Shown here: piece after piece, positions 1 to 10,720 of the stretch | How the letters are laid out: every line of letters begins with the position of its first letter | Position numbering within the stretch: the stretch's first letter is position 1 | NCBI GenBank assembly: GCA_050011095.1 | Contig: JBEKJU010000126.1 | Coordinates: 1-18,901 of the forward strand | Length of the DNA: 18,901 nt | Direction: 5' to 3' | Source of the DNA: JBEKJU01 sp050011095 | Lineage (GTDB): Bacteria > Desulfobacterota > Syntrophorhabdia > Syntrophorhabdales > WCHB1-27 | Program-made: the position numbers and the translations under genes | Notes under the pieces: generated by a model | The model's database searches: none | The model's input: the letters and a program-made list of their open reading frames with translations, nothing else | Told to the model about the DNA's origin: nothing

Positions 1-1886
1 CAGAGACAAAATCGGCTGATATTCTCGCGGAGAACATTGAAAAGCTCAAGGCGCTCTTCCCGGAGGTGTTCACAGAAGAGAAGATCGAGTTCGAAACATT
101 AAAACAACTTCTAGACGGAGCGATAGATGAGGGGGAGGAGAAATACGGTCTCAACTGGCACGGCAAGCGCCGCGCCCGCCAACTCGCCCTTACTCCATCC
201 ACCGGGACGCTACGTCCTTGCCCGGAGGAAAGCGTGGATTGGGAGACCACGCGGAATCTCATGATCGAGGGCGACAATCTGGAGGTCCTCAAACTTCTCC
301 AAAAGAGCTACGCCGGAAAGGTGAAGCTCGTCTATATCGACCCCCCTTACAATACCGGTAAGGACTTCATCTATCCTGATGATTTCCAGGACAACATTAA
401 GAACTATCTCGAAATCACGGGCCAGGTGGAGGGAGGCAAGAAGATCAGCTCCAACACAGAGGCGAGCGGGAGATTTCATACAGATTGGCTCAACATGATA
501 TATCCGCGACTGAAACTGGCGAGGAATTTGCTGCGGGATGACGGGGTGATATTCATCAGCATCGATGATGCTGAAGTTGATGATTTTAGGAAAGTGTGTT
601 CTGAAGTCTTTGGTGAGGAAAACTTCCTGTCAACTCTGGTAAGGCGTAGACGCCTGGCGACCGGATTGAGAGACACGCCGATTTCGCCCGACCATGAATA
701 TGTTCTTGCCTACGCCAGGAGCCTGGCCGCCGCACGGCTGTATGGATTCCCAAAGAAGAAATCTGATTTTCCATTCACGGATGGAAGGGGACGATATCGA
801 AGCACGGATCTGACAGTTGGCATGACAAGAGAGATGAGGCCGAACCAATTTTGCGCGTTAGAGAACCCGGTGTCGGGAGCAAAGTATTGGCCTCCTGCCA
901 CACGCGTTTGGCGTTTCGAACCCACCACTACGCAGCGCCACATTTCCGATAAAAATATTATTTGGCCTGAGGATAACATAGACGGGCGAATGTCGCGCCC
1001 CAGATTTAAAACCAGATTCGAAGAAATAGGAGGCCCAGATAAGACAAATCCCATTTCAAGCTGGATATCAAGTAAGTCTGAGGAGGACACGGAAGGTTCC
1101 GCTGTGACGCATCTCGACGCTGGACTTAACCAAGAAGCCGCCAAGGAACTCCGGGATATTCTCGGCGAGCAGGTTCTTGATTATCCGAAACCCGTTTCCT
1201 TGATTCGAGGGTTATGCTCGATTTCGACCCGACATCAAGACATCGTGCTCGATTTCTTCGCCGGCTCAGGCACAACAGCCCAAGCTGTGCTGGAGCAGAA
1301 CAAACGGGACGGCGGCAGCCGCAAGTTCATCCTCGTCCAACTGCCTGAGCCGACGGGTCGGGAGGATTATCCGACCATCGCCGAAATCACCAAGGAGCGC
1401 CTCCGCCGTGCCGGAAAAAAGATCAAAGAAGAGAACCCCATGTTCGTCGGCGACCTCGGTTTCCGCGTCTTCAAGCTTGATTCCACCAACATCCGCGCCT
1501 GGGAGCCTGACCGCGACAACCTCGACCGGACGCTGCTCGATTCGGTGGATCACCTTAGGGCCGACCGCACGGAAGCGGATATCCTCTACGAACTCCTCCT
1601 GAAGCTCGGCCTCGATCTCTGTGTCCCCATAGAAGACAGGACAATCGCCGGCAAGAACGTCCACAGCATCGGCGCGGGTACTCTTCTTGTTTGTCTCGCC
1701 CCACAGATCGCCCGCGAAGAAGTGGAGCCTCTGGCACTGGGCATGGCTGAGTGGCACAAAGAACTGGGTCCGGCGGGCGAGACCACAGTGGTCTTTCGTG
1801 ACAGTGCCTTTGCTGACGACGTTGCCAAAACCAACCTCACAGCCATTCTCCAGCAGCATGGGCTGGAAAATGCAAGGAGCCTGTGA
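1..1886 (+). CDS. mod: Type III restriction-modification DNA methyltransferase (Mod), 5'-partial
   Basis: This is the modification and specificity subunit of a type III R-M system, which methylates adenine N6 in an asymmetric site and guides Res. The frame is open from base 3 and reads ADILAENIEKLKALFPEVF, typical Mod N-terminal sequence. The GTG at 66 is therefore internal and the true start lies before the window. Counting from that GTG, the catalytic DPPY motif is D92-P-P-Y95 and the AdoMet-binding FAGSGT motif is residues 398-403. DPPY before FxGxG is the beta-class order. Residues about 180-370 between them are the target recognition domain and are visibly more AT-rich than the flanks. 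The C-terminal part (DLGFRVFKLDSTNIRAW) is standard. The stop overlaps the rhuM start region, and res follows on the same strand, so this is one operon. Confidence 0.95.
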   Translation, partial: ETKSADILAENIEKLKALFPEVFTEEKIEFETLKQLLDGAIDEGEEKYGLNWHGKRRARQLALTPSTGTLRPCPEESVDWETTRNLMIEGDNLEVLKLLQKSYAGKVKLVYIDPPYNTGKDFIYPDDFQDNIKNYLEITGQVEGGKKISSNTEASGRFHTDWLNMIYPRLKLARNLLRDDGVIFISIDDAEVDDFRKVCSEVFGEENFLSTLVRRRRLATGLRDTPISPDHEYVLAYARSLAAARLYGFPKKKSDFPFTDGRGRYRSTDLTVGMTREMRPNQFCALENPVSGAKYWPPATRVWRFEPTTTQRHISDKNIIWPEDNIDGRMSRPRFKTRFEEIGGPDKTNPISSWISSKSEEDTEGSAVTHLDAGLNQEAAKELRDILGEQVLDYPKPVSLIRGLCSISTRHQDIVLDFFAGSGTTAQAVLEQNKRDGGSRKFILVQLPEPTGREDYPTIAEITKERLRRAGKKIKEENPMFVGDLGFRVFKLDSTNIRAWEPDRDNLDRTLLDSVDHLRADRTEADILYELLLKLGLDLCVPIEDRTIAGKNVHSIGAGTLLVCLAPQIAREEVEPLALGMAEWHKELGPAGETTVVFRDSAFADDVAKTNLTAILQQHGLENARSL

Positions 1887-1888
1887 CT

Positions 1889-2182
1889 ATGGACAATAAT
1901 CAGATGGTACCGGCAGGCGAATTCCTTGTGTATCAGACGGAGGATGGGAAGACGCGTGTCGAGTGCCGTTTCGAGCAGGAGACGCTCTGGCTTTCTCAGG
2001 CGCTCATAAGCGACCTTTTTCAGGTTTCGGTGGCCACGGTGAACGAGCATCTCAAGAACATCTACGAAGAGGCTGAATTGGCCCCGGAGGCCACTATTCG
2101 GAAATTCCGAATAGTTCGCCGGGAAGGGCAGCGGGCCGAACGGGATGAGACCAAAGCCCTGGAGGGTGTCGCCAAATCGTGA
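1889..2182 (+). pseudogene. RhuM family protein, internally shortened
   Basis: The first 80 or so residues match the N-terminus of the RhuM ('virulence protein') family: FLVYQTEDGKTRVECRF, then a helix-turn-helix-like stretch (LWLSQALISDLFQVSVATVNEHLKNI) and EATIRKFRIVR. RhuM proteins are usually about 330 residues; this frame stops after 97. The last residues (AERDETKALEGVAKS) look like a charged family C-terminus joined directly to the N-terminal part, so I infer an in-frame internal deletion of over 200 codons. AAGGAG at 1874-1879 fits the ATG at 1889; an in-frame GTG at 1883 overlaps the mod stop. RhuM genes between mod and res are a recurring arrangement, but the role there is not established. 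Function in this form is doubtful. Confidence 0.7.
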
Positions 2183-2208
2183 CCCCGCAAAAAAGAGAAG
2201 AAGCAACC

Positions 2209-5200
2209 ATGAAACTGCACTTCGAGCCCGATCTCGATTTTCAACTCCAAGCTATCGAAGCCGCCTGCGACCTTTTTCGCGGTCAGGAAATCTGCCGCAC
2301 CGAGTTCACCGTAACGCGCCGCCCCTTTGCACACTCTCCCGTACAGGGAGAATTTCCCTTGGATCTGGGGAACAGTATGCCCATCCAGCTTGAGCTGGGC
2401 CTGGACGAATCTGCCCTCGGTATAGGAAACCGTCTGACCTTGCTCGATGACGAGATTCTGAAGAATCTGAACGACATCCAGCTACGGCACGGACTGCCCC
2501 CTTCTGCCGCGCTTGCCTCGGGGGACTTCACCGTGGAGATGGAGACCGGCACAGGCAAGACCTACGTGTACCTTCGTACGGTCTTCGAGCTTAACCGGCG
2601 CTATGGCTTCACGAAATTCGTTGTCGTCGTGCCATCCGTGGCAATTAAAGAAGGGGTTTACAAGACGCTCCAGATAACGGAGGAGCACTTCAAGGGCCTC
2701 TACGCCGGCGTGCCTTTCGATTACTTCATCTACGACTCGTCTAAGCTCGGGCAGGTGCGCAACTTCGCCACCAGTCCGCATATACAGGTTATGGTGGTGA
2801 CGGTAGGCGCCATCAACAAGAAAGACGTCAATAATCTCTACAAGGATTCCGAGAAAACAGGCGGCGAGAAGCCTATCGATCTGATCAGGGCCACGCGCCC
2901 GATCTTGATCGTGGACGAGCCGCAAAGCGTGGACGGCGGCCTGGAGGGACGCGGGAGGGAAGCGCTAGGGGCAATGAACCCGCTCTGCACCCTGCGATAT
3001 TCCGCGACACACGCCGACAAGCATCACATGATCTACCGGCTGGACGCGGTAGACGCCTACGAGCGCAAGCTGGTCAAGCAGATAGAGGTGGCATCGCCTA
3101 GCATTGAGGGTGGTCACAACAAGCCCTATGTCCGGCTGCTCGGCGTGAGCAACAAGCGCGGCGTCATCAGCGCAAGGGTGGAGATTGACATTCAAATGCT
3201 GCACGGGGTTCGGCGCCAAGAAGTGACCGTGTACGACGGCGACAATTTGGAGCAAACCACGGGGCGCGCCGTTTATGAAAACTGTCGCGTCGGCGAAATA
3301 CGTGTCGAGAGGGGCAATGAGTTCATGGAGCTCCGCGCGCCGGGTGGCGAGCAATTCCTGCGAGTCGGGCAGGCATACTGCGATGTGGATGCCATGGCTG
3401 TCCAGCGCGAAATGATCCGTCGGACGATCAAGGAGCACCTCGACAAAGAGAAGCGGCTGCGCCCACAAGGGATCAAGGTGCTGAGCCTTTTCTTCATCGA
3501 TGCAGTGGATAAGTATCGCCAGTATGACGGCGAGGGGAATCCGGTTAAAGGTGACTATGCCCGCATCTTCGAAGAAGAATACCAGAGGGCCGCAAATCAT
3601 CCGGACTACCAGACGCTTTTTAAGGAAGTGGACCTTGGCCGCGCAGCCGCTGAGGTGCATAATGGCTATTTCTCCATTGACAGGAAGAAGGTCGGCGGCA
3701 CTATGGTGGAAATCATCAGGGACACACGCGGCGACACGAAGGCCGATGACGATACCTACGGTCTGATCATGCGGGACAAGGAAAAGCTCCTTGGCTTCGA
3801 GACGCCCTTGAAGTTCATTTTTTCCCATTCCGCGCTAAAAGAGGGTTGGGATAACCCGAACGTCTTTCAGATTTGCGCCCTCCGCGAAATGGGAACGAAG
3901 CGCGAACGCCGCCAGACAATCGGCCGGGGACTGCGCCTTTGCGTGAACCAGGAGGGCGAGCGACTTCGGGGCTTCGAGACCAATACACTCACCGTAATCG
4001 CCACCGAGGGTTACGAACAATTCGCTGAGAACCTGCAGAAGGAGATCGAGGCTGACACGGGCATCCGCTTCGGCATCGTGGAGCAGCACCAGTTTGCGGC
4101 GATCCCTGTAGTTGGCGCCGACGTTAAAGCCACGCCGATGGGTGTAGAGCAATCCAAGGCGCTTTGGCAATACCTGCATAACGCCGGCTACGTGGATGGT
4201 AAGGGCAAGGTGCAGGACATCTTGAAGAAAGCGCTCAAGGACGGCACGCTGACCGTGCCGGAAACCTTCTCCGCTCAACTCCCCCAAATCAGGGAGGTGC
4301 TGCGGAAGCTGACAGGTAAGCTGGAAATCAAGAACGCCGACGAACGCAGGCAGGTACGCACGCGCCAGGCGGTGCTGCACAGCGATGAGTTCAAGGCGCT
4401 CTGGGACCGCATCAAGCATAAGACCACCTATCGTGTTGAGTTCGACAACGAGAGGCTTATCGAGCAGTGCATTACGGCGGTCAACAATGCCCCTCCGATC
4501 GCGAAGACCCGCCTGCAGTGGCGCAAAGCCGATTTGGCCATCGGTTGCGCAGGCGTGGAAGCCACCGAGGTAGGCGCAGCGGCGCCGGTCGTGATAGACG
4601 AGACGGGCCTCGAACTGCCCGATCTGGTCACGGACCTGCAAGATAAGACCCAGCTTACCCGCCGCACCATCGTGCGCATTCTGACGGAGAGCGTCAGGTT
4701 GAATGACTTCAAGCGTAATCCCCAGCAATTCATCGAACTGGCCGGGGAAGCGATAAATCGCGCCAAGCGCCTGGCCATTGTGGACGGCATCAAATACCAG
4801 CGTCTTGGAGACGAGTACTATTATGCGCAGGAGCTGTTCGAACAGGAAGAATTAACCGGTTACCTTAAAAATATGCTTACCGATACTCAGAAATCTGTGT
4901 CCGAACACGTGGTGTACGACTCGGACACAGAAGCAAGCTTTGCCAAGGAACTGGAGAAGAACGAGGCGGTCAGGGTATACGCAAAGCTTCCCGGCTGGTT
5001 TAAGGTGCCGACACCCCTCGGCTCATACAACCCCGATTGGGCTGTCCTCGTGGAGAAGGACGGCGCCGAGCGCCTTTACTTTGTGGTGGAAACCAAGAGT
5101 AGCCTGTTTACCGACGATTTGCGTGACCGCGAGAGCGCGAAGATCAGCTGCGGCGAGGCCCACTTCAAGGCGCTGGAGGTTAGGGCCAACCCGGCTAGGT

Positions 5201-5244
5201 TCGTAAAGGCTTCTAAATTGGAAGATGTCCTGATATCGCCATAG
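2209..5244 (+). CDS. res: Type III restriction endonuclease subunit (Res)
   Basis: This is the ATP-dependent translocase/nuclease subunit that works in complex with Mod and cleaves between head-to-head unmethylated sites. The protein is 1011 residues, normal for the family. SF2 helicase motifs are complete: Walker A TGTGKT (113-118), Walker B-like VDEPQ (235-239), SATHADKHHMIYRLDAV (motif III region) and motif VI RRQTIGRGLRL (567-577). The C-terminal PD-(D/E)xK nuclease is intact: PD at 942-943 and E961-T-K963. I chose ATG 2209, preceded by an AAGAGAAGAAG purine tract, over the GTG at 2179, which overlaps the rhuM stop; the protein then starts MKLHFEPDLDFQLQAI as in relatives. All catalytic motifs being present suggests a working enzyme with the upstream Mod. 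Confidence 0.96.
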   Translation: MKLHFEPDLDFQLQAIEAACDLFRGQEICRTEFTVTRRPFAHSPVQGEFPLDLGNSMPIQLELGLDESALGIGNRLTLLDDEILKNLNDIQLRHGLPPSAALASGDFTVEMETGTGKTYVYLRTVFELNRRYGFTKFVVVVPSVAIKEGVYKTLQITEEHFKGLYAGVPFDYFIYDSSKLGQVRNFATSPHIQVMVVTVGAINKKDVNNLYKDSEKTGGEKPIDLIRATRPILIVDEPQSVDGGLEGRGREALGAMNPLCTLRYSATHADKHHMIYRLDAVDAYERKLVKQIEVASPSIEGGHNKPYVRLLGVSNKRGVISARVEIDIQMLHGVRRQEVTVYDGDNLEQTTGRAVYENCRVGEIRVERGNEFMELRAPGGEQFLRVGQAYCDVDAMAVQREMIRRTIKEHLDKEKRLRPQGIKVLSLFFIDAVDKYRQYDGEGNPVKGDYARIFEEEYQRAANHPDYQTLFKEVDLGRAAAEVHNGYFSIDRKKVGGTMVEIIRDTRGDTKADDDTYGLIMRDKEKLLGFETPLKFIFSHSALKEGWDNPNVFQICALREMGTKRERRQTIGRGLRLCVNQEGERLRGFETNTLTVIATEGYEQFAENLQKEIEADTGIRFGIVEQHQFAAIPVVGADVKATPMGVEQSKALWQYLHNAGYVDGKGKVQDILKKALKDGTLTVPETFSAQLPQIREVLRKLTGKLEIKNADERRQVRTRQAVLHSDEFKALWDRIKHKTTYRVEFDNERLIEQCITAVNNAPPIAKTRLQWRKADLAIGCAGVEATEVGAAAPVVIDETGLELPDLVTDLQDKTQLTRRTIVRILTESVRLNDFKRNPQQFIELAGEAINRAKRLAIVDGIKYQRLGDEYYYAQELFEQEELTGYLKNMLTDTQKSVSEHVVYDSDTEASFAKELEKNEAVRVYAKLPGWFKVPTPLGSYNPDWAVLVEKDGAERLYFVVETKSSLFTDDLRDRESAKISCGEAHFKALEVRANPARFVKASKLEDVLISP

Positions 5245-5402
5245 ATCGTAAACCTACGTAAGCCATGGCTCTGGTTTGTGCCTCTTTTTGGCATGAAGTT
5301 CTTCGTGGACGGGGAAAACGTAAGATATATTTACTATTCTAGCACCGTGCTTCTTGACTATGCCAGCCATCAGCCAGGAAACTAAGTGAATTGACTTCCA
5401 AG

Positions 5403-5590
5403 TTACACTCTCAACGCTTCCTCGAAACGATCCAGGTCTTCTCGGCTCTTTTCCACAATCTTCTGCGCGCACTCCCGACAGTACGTCTTGCCACCCATAG
5501 TTCCCGGCTGAGGCACCTCCACGCACTTGGTTCCATTTAAGATGTCCCGATCACACCGTTTACAAGTTCTTTTCTTCTTCCCTCCGTAAG
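5403..5590 (-). pseudogene. Cysteine-rich zinc-binding protein, 3' fragment
   Basis: The minus-strand frame ending at TAA (5403-5405) contains CKRC, a further TKC, and CREC, then a charged helix (EKSREDLDRFEEALRV). Two CxxC pairs plus an extra Cys suggest a small zinc ribbon or LIM-like fold. Upstream the frame stays open but has no plausible start codon before it runs into sequence that reads as an IS110-family transposase on the other strand (from about 5586). I read this as the 3' part of a gene cut by that element. The family is not recognised and the function is unknown. About 160 bp separate it from the convergent res gene, with no clear terminator. Confidence 0.45.
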
Positions 5591-5972
5591 GTCCATACCC
5601 GGGATCGGGGAGGCTACCATTGCTGCTATTTTTTCGGAGCTCTCCCTGTTCGAGAAGTGTGACAGCGTTCGGAAGATCGTGGCATTCATAGGACTTGCTC
5701 CCAGGGAGTTTGCATCGGGAAGTTCTATCAAGGGCAAACCAAGGCTCAACAAGATGGGTAGTGCCCGGATGAGAAAGGCCCTCCACATGCCTTCCCTTGT
5801 CTCCATGCAGTACAATCCGGTCATCATCAGTTTTTGCCAGCGTCTCACAAAGAAGGCGAAAAACGGCAAGGTGATCGTCTGCGCGGTCATGCGGAAGCTC
5901 GTTCACATCATCTTCGGCGTGTTGAAGTCAGGGCGGCCATTCGATCCGAACTTCGGACTAAAAACGGCTTGA
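5586..5972 (+). pseudogene. IS110-family transposase, C-terminal remnant
   Basis: In one plus-strand frame the sequence reads VRSIPGIGEATIAAIFSEL, then RKIVAFIGLAPRE, SGSSIKGKPRLNKMGS, MRKALHMPSLVSMQYNPVI and MRKLVHIIFGVLKSGRPFDP, ending at TGA 5972. These are hallmark segments of the C-terminal Transposase_20 domain of IS110-family DEDD recombinases, including the serine-bearing SGSS loop. The N-terminal RuvC-like half is absent, and the frame upstream of about 5586 belongs to another gene. It is a dead remnant. Its C-terminal residues differ strongly from those of the intact transposase at 16936-18204, so it comes from a different IS110-family lineage rather than a copy of that element. Confidence 0.85.
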
Positions 5973-6056
5973 CATGGAAAACGGTATCTACAAAGGGTGA
6001 ATCGCCTGTTTGCTGGCTGTGTGAGGGTTGCCAGGAGAAAGGTGCAAGATTTGATT

Positions 6057-6179
6057 CTAGCCGCCCAGCACTTTCCGGACCGTTCGCGCCAACTCCAATT
6101 TTGTGAGGGGTTTCATGATTAAAGCCCGAATACCCGCTTCGCTGGCTGCTGCCGCATCGATCAGATGACTGAACCTGGT
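6057..6179 (-). pseudogene. Receiver (CheY-like) domain, C-terminal remnant
   Basis: The minus strand reads TRFSHLIDAAAASEAGIRA then LIMKPLTKLELARTVRKVL and stops at TAG (6057-6059). This matches the last part of receiver domains of the TGFS...AFVMKPL...LA..IRKVL type, in which the conserved Lys-Pro (here KPL) is a phosphorylation-site residue. The phosphoacceptor Asp and the first two thirds of the domain are not found: the bases before 6179 do not continue the homology in any frame I could follow. It would have belonged to a response regulator or the C-terminus of a hybrid histidine kinase. It is non-functional. Confidence 0.6.
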
Positions 6180-6276
6180 GGCCTTTCCAGCATTAAAGCC
6201 GTCGTCTCTGGGTACTCCTTATCCCCCCTCATCCTCGTTGCCGATGGCGCGGGGCCCATCTCCTCGACTAATCTAC

Positions 6277-6366
6277 CTATCCGGTGGGTATCGGAAGGTC
6301 ATGCCACACGACCAGGGCTAAAACAATCACGGCACCGATCAGAATAAGGATTTGTTTTCGGTTCAT
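6277..6366 (-). CDS. 29-residue membrane peptide or truncated membrane-protein start
   Basis: The frame begins ATG at 6366 with AAGGTGG about seven bases upstream and reads MNRKQILILIGAVIVLALVV, then WHDLPIPTG and a TAG stop. The composition is a short positive N-terminus, one hydrophobic segment of about 17 residues and a short outside tail. This could be a genuine small membrane protein, but in this decay zone it could equally be the surviving N-terminus of a membrane-fusion (HlyD-type) or similar protein. The stop is about 100 bp upstream, in transcription order, of the receiver remnant. No function can be assigned. Confidence 0.3.
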   Translation of the reverse strand: MNRKQILILIGAVIVLALVVWHDLPIPTG

Positions 6367-6412
6367 AGTTTACCACCTTGCCGCCATAACACATCCGCTT
6401 CGTTGTTTCACC

Positions 6413-8215
<1,803 letters not shown>

Positions 8216-8260
8216 ACGGTACCCCCCCATTTGCTTGACTGTATTGTCAGATAGGCGTTC

Positions 8261-10567
8261 TCACTGCCGCGCGAGAATCACCTTGAGGTCATGTTCATTG
8301 TCCTTGATCAACTCTCCGCTCACGTCCACGGTCGCGCTGTAGAGCTTGCCGGTGAACTTGAACGGCGGTTGGTACTTGTCCCACACCGGGGAGCCGGTGT
8401 CGGCGCCGCACACGATGCCCCCGCAAAGGCCGATCGCCAACGGCATGGTGAGAGGAATGTCCCCCTGCCCGACCAGCTTGCCATCGATGTAGAGCTGGCC
8501 GCGGCCCGGCGCGCCCTTGCCGTTCTTGATGTCGGCTTTGCCGGTCACCTCGAACTCGAAGCGCAGTTTGTGCCGTCCCTCTGGGACAGGAACATCCGAT
8601 TCAACGTGGGAGAAGTGGCTGCCGACGTAGTTGTAGACATAGTGGAGCTTGCCGTCCTGCATGTAGAAAGAGTAGCCACCCTGCTCGACATCGGCCGTGA
8701 TGCTGTGAGGCCGGTTCATCACATTGGGACCGGCATTGGCCGGCACCATCTGCGTGTTCGGATAGACTGTATAGCTGGTGCGGGCGATTGCGATCTGCGG
8801 CCTCTCGTCCATGAGACGCAGCGTTCCGCGTGAATCGACGGGGAGAACGTTGTATTTGCCCGCTTCGACATACCATGTGGCGACCATTTCGATCAGTTTG
8901 GCACGGTTATCGGCTGCGATGTCGTGGTTCTCGGCGACATCTTTCTCGATGTTGTAAAGCTCCCAGCCCTTGGCATCCAGCTCGGTCAGTTTGTCCTTGT
9001 CGATCGGAGCGCCGAAGGGGAGGCCCGCTTCCTTGAAGGACGGCCCGGGCCACGGACACACGGCGCGCCAGCCGTCGTGATAGATCGAACGGTGCCCCAT
9101 CATCTCGAAGTACTGGGTGATGTGCTTCGTGGGCGCGTTTGCGTTGTTGAGGGTATGGGCGAAGCTGTGGCCTTGGATCGGCGACTGGGTAACACCCTTG
9201 ATGGAGGTCGGGGCCTCGATGCCCAGCGCCTCGATCACCGTAGGCACCATATCGATGGCGTGGGCATACTGTGTGCGCACTTCGCCCCTCGCCTTGATGC
9301 CCTTAGGCCAGTGGACGATGAACGGGTCGCTGATGCCGCCGCGATAGGTCTCGCGCTTCCAGCGACGGAACGGCGTATTCCCCGCGAAGGTCCAGCCCCA
9401 GGCGTAGTGATTGAAGGTCGTCGGCCCGCCCAGTTCGTCTATTTTCTTCAAGTTCTCTTCCAACGAGTCCGGGACGTTATTGAAGAACTTATTTTCGTTG
9501 ACCGATCCGGTCGGTCCACCTTCCGCGCTGGCGCCGTTGTCGGAGATGAACATGATGAGCGTGTTCTCCCACTCGCCGATCGTCTTCAGGAAGTCGAACA
9601 GACGGCCGTAGTGGTAGTCAGTGTGGGTCAGGAACCCCGCGAACACCTCCATCATGCGGGCGTACAGCTTCTTCTCGTCGGCAGAGAGGGTGCTCCAGTC
9701 CTGCACGTCGGGATCGTGGCGCGAGAGCTTTGCGTCTTGCGGAATGATGCCCAGCTCTTTCTGGCGCTTAAATACTCCCTCACGGTAGGCATCCCAGCCG
9801 TCGTCGAACTTGCCCTTGTACTTGTCCGCCCACTCTTTCGGAACGTGGTGCGGCGCATGCATCGCGCCGGGACAGAAGTACAGGAAAAAGGGCTTGTTCG
9901 GCGCGACCTGCTTGGAGTCGGCGATGAAGCTGATAGCCTTGTCCACAAGGTCCTCGGTCAGGTGGTAGCCCTCTTCCGGGGTTTTCTCGGGTTCAACGCC
10001 GTGGTTGTCGTACACCAGCTCCGGGTAGTACTGGTGCGTATCCCCACCAAGGAACCCATAATAGCGTTCGAAGCCTCTGCCCAAAGGCCAGCGATCGTAC
10101 GGACCGGCCGCCGAGATCTGATCCGACGCCGTCAGGTGCCACTTGCCGACGGAAAAGGTGTTGTAACCATGCTGGAGCAATATCTCGGAGAGAAATCCGT
10201 TCTCGAACGGGATGTACCCGTTTCCACCCGGATAACCGGTGGAACCCTCGGTGATGCAGGACATTGCGTTCGAGTGATGGTTGCGCCCGGTCAGGATGCA
10301 GGAGCGCGTCGGCGAGCAGAGCGCCGTGGTGTGCATGTTGTTGAAAAGCAGGCCGTTCGCGGCCAGTTGGTCAATATTCGGCGTTTCGATGGGGCTGCCG
10401 TAACACCCCATCTGACCGAAGCCGGTGTCGTCCTGCACGATGAACAACACGTTGGGCGCGCCTTCTTTGGCGCGTAGCGGCTCGGGCCACGCAGGACTGG
10501 AGACATCAAACGTCCGTCCGATGACACCGGTAAATGTCGTTCCGGGTTTGTACTCTTTAAGTGACAT
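8261..10567 (-). CDS. Arylsulfatase, long form (formylglycine type)
   Basis: This 768-residue protein is a type I (formylglycine) sulfatase that hydrolyses sulfate esters. The maturation motif is C84-S-P-T-R88 followed by SCILTGR; Cys84 must be oxidised to formylglycine. Metal and active-site residues are in place: D46-D47, K142 and H144 in GKWHL, H237, and D343-N344 in ISDNG. The domain ends near residue 560, and about 200 further residues, with a beta-rich GHxLxFEFEVTG and GQLYIDGKLVG section, form the extra C-terminal domain of the AtsD-like long arylsulfatases. No signal peptide is visible, so a cytoplasmic enzyme is likely. The start is well fixed by AAGGAGGTG at 10573-10581. It leads an operon with the GH63-like gene. 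No maturase is encoded nearby. Substrate unknown. Confidence 0.93.
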   Translation of the reverse strand: MSLKEYKPGTTFTGVIGRTFDVSSPAWPEPLRAKEGAPNVLFIVQDDTGFGQMGCYGSPIETPNIDQLAANGLLFNNMHTTALCSPTRSCILTGRNHHSNAMSCITEGSTGYPGGNGYIPFENGFLSEILLQHGYNTFSVGKWHLTASDQISAAGPYDRWPLGRGFERYYGFLGGDTHQYYPELVYDNHGVEPEKTPEEGYHLTEDLVDKAISFIADSKQVAPNKPFFLYFCPGAMHAPHHVPKEWADKYKGKFDDGWDAYREGVFKRQKELGIIPQDAKLSRHDPDVQDWSTLSADEKKLYARMMEVFAGFLTHTDYHYGRLFDFLKTIGEWENTLIMFISDNGASAEGGPTGSVNENKFFNNVPDSLEENLKKIDELGGPTTFNHYAWGWTFAGNTPFRRWKRETYRGGISDPFIVHWPKGIKARGEVRTQYAHAIDMVPTVIEALGIEAPTSIKGVTQSPIQGHSFAHTLNNANAPTKHITQYFEMMGHRSIYHDGWRAVCPWPGPSFKEAGLPFGAPIDKDKLTELDAKGWELYNIEKDVAENHDIAADNRAKLIEMVATWYVEAGKYNVLPVDSRGTLRLMDERPQIAIARTSYTVYPNTQMVPANAGPNVMNRPHSITADVEQGGYSFYMQDGKLHYVYNYVGSHFSHVESDVPVPEGRHKLRFEFEVTGKADIKNGKGAPGRGQLYIDGKLVGQGDIPLTMPLAIGLCGGIVCGADTGSPVWDKYQPPFKFTGKLYSATVDVSGELIKDNEHDLKVILARQ

Positions 10568-10572
10568 TGTTA

Positions 10573-10581
10573 CACCTCCTT
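10573..10581 (-). promoter_or_regulatory. Strong ribosome binding site of the long arylsulfatase
   Basis: On the minus strand AAGGAGGTG lies five bases before the ATG at 10567, an almost complete match to the anti-Shine-Dalgarno. It fixes the start and suggests efficient translation. Confidence 0.8.
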
Positions 10582-10720
10582 ATAGTTGGTCGATGACTGG
10601 TAACCCCGACACTGCGTCGTCAATAATGCTTCTCGGACCGATTCGTCGTCATATAAACCATGGGTAGTCTCATAGCGGTTGCAACGCCTTGTGGCGTGCT
10701 TAGGCACTCTGGTAGAAAAC

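Noticed and set aside
66..68. GTG as the start of mod
   Set aside because: Family sequence continues in frame upstream to base 3, so the gene begins before the window.
2179..2208. GTG 2179 as the start of res
   Set aside because: It overlaps the rhuM stop and adds ten residues unlike family N-termini; ATG 2209 has a purine-rich ribosome site.
8924..10477. Long plus-strand open frame of 517 codons opposite the arylsulfatase
   Set aside because: It is antisense to a gene with complete catalytic motifs; composition is that of a GC-driven shadow frame, without domain signals. The same holds for the long plus-strand frame at 14581-15849 opposite the second sulfatase.
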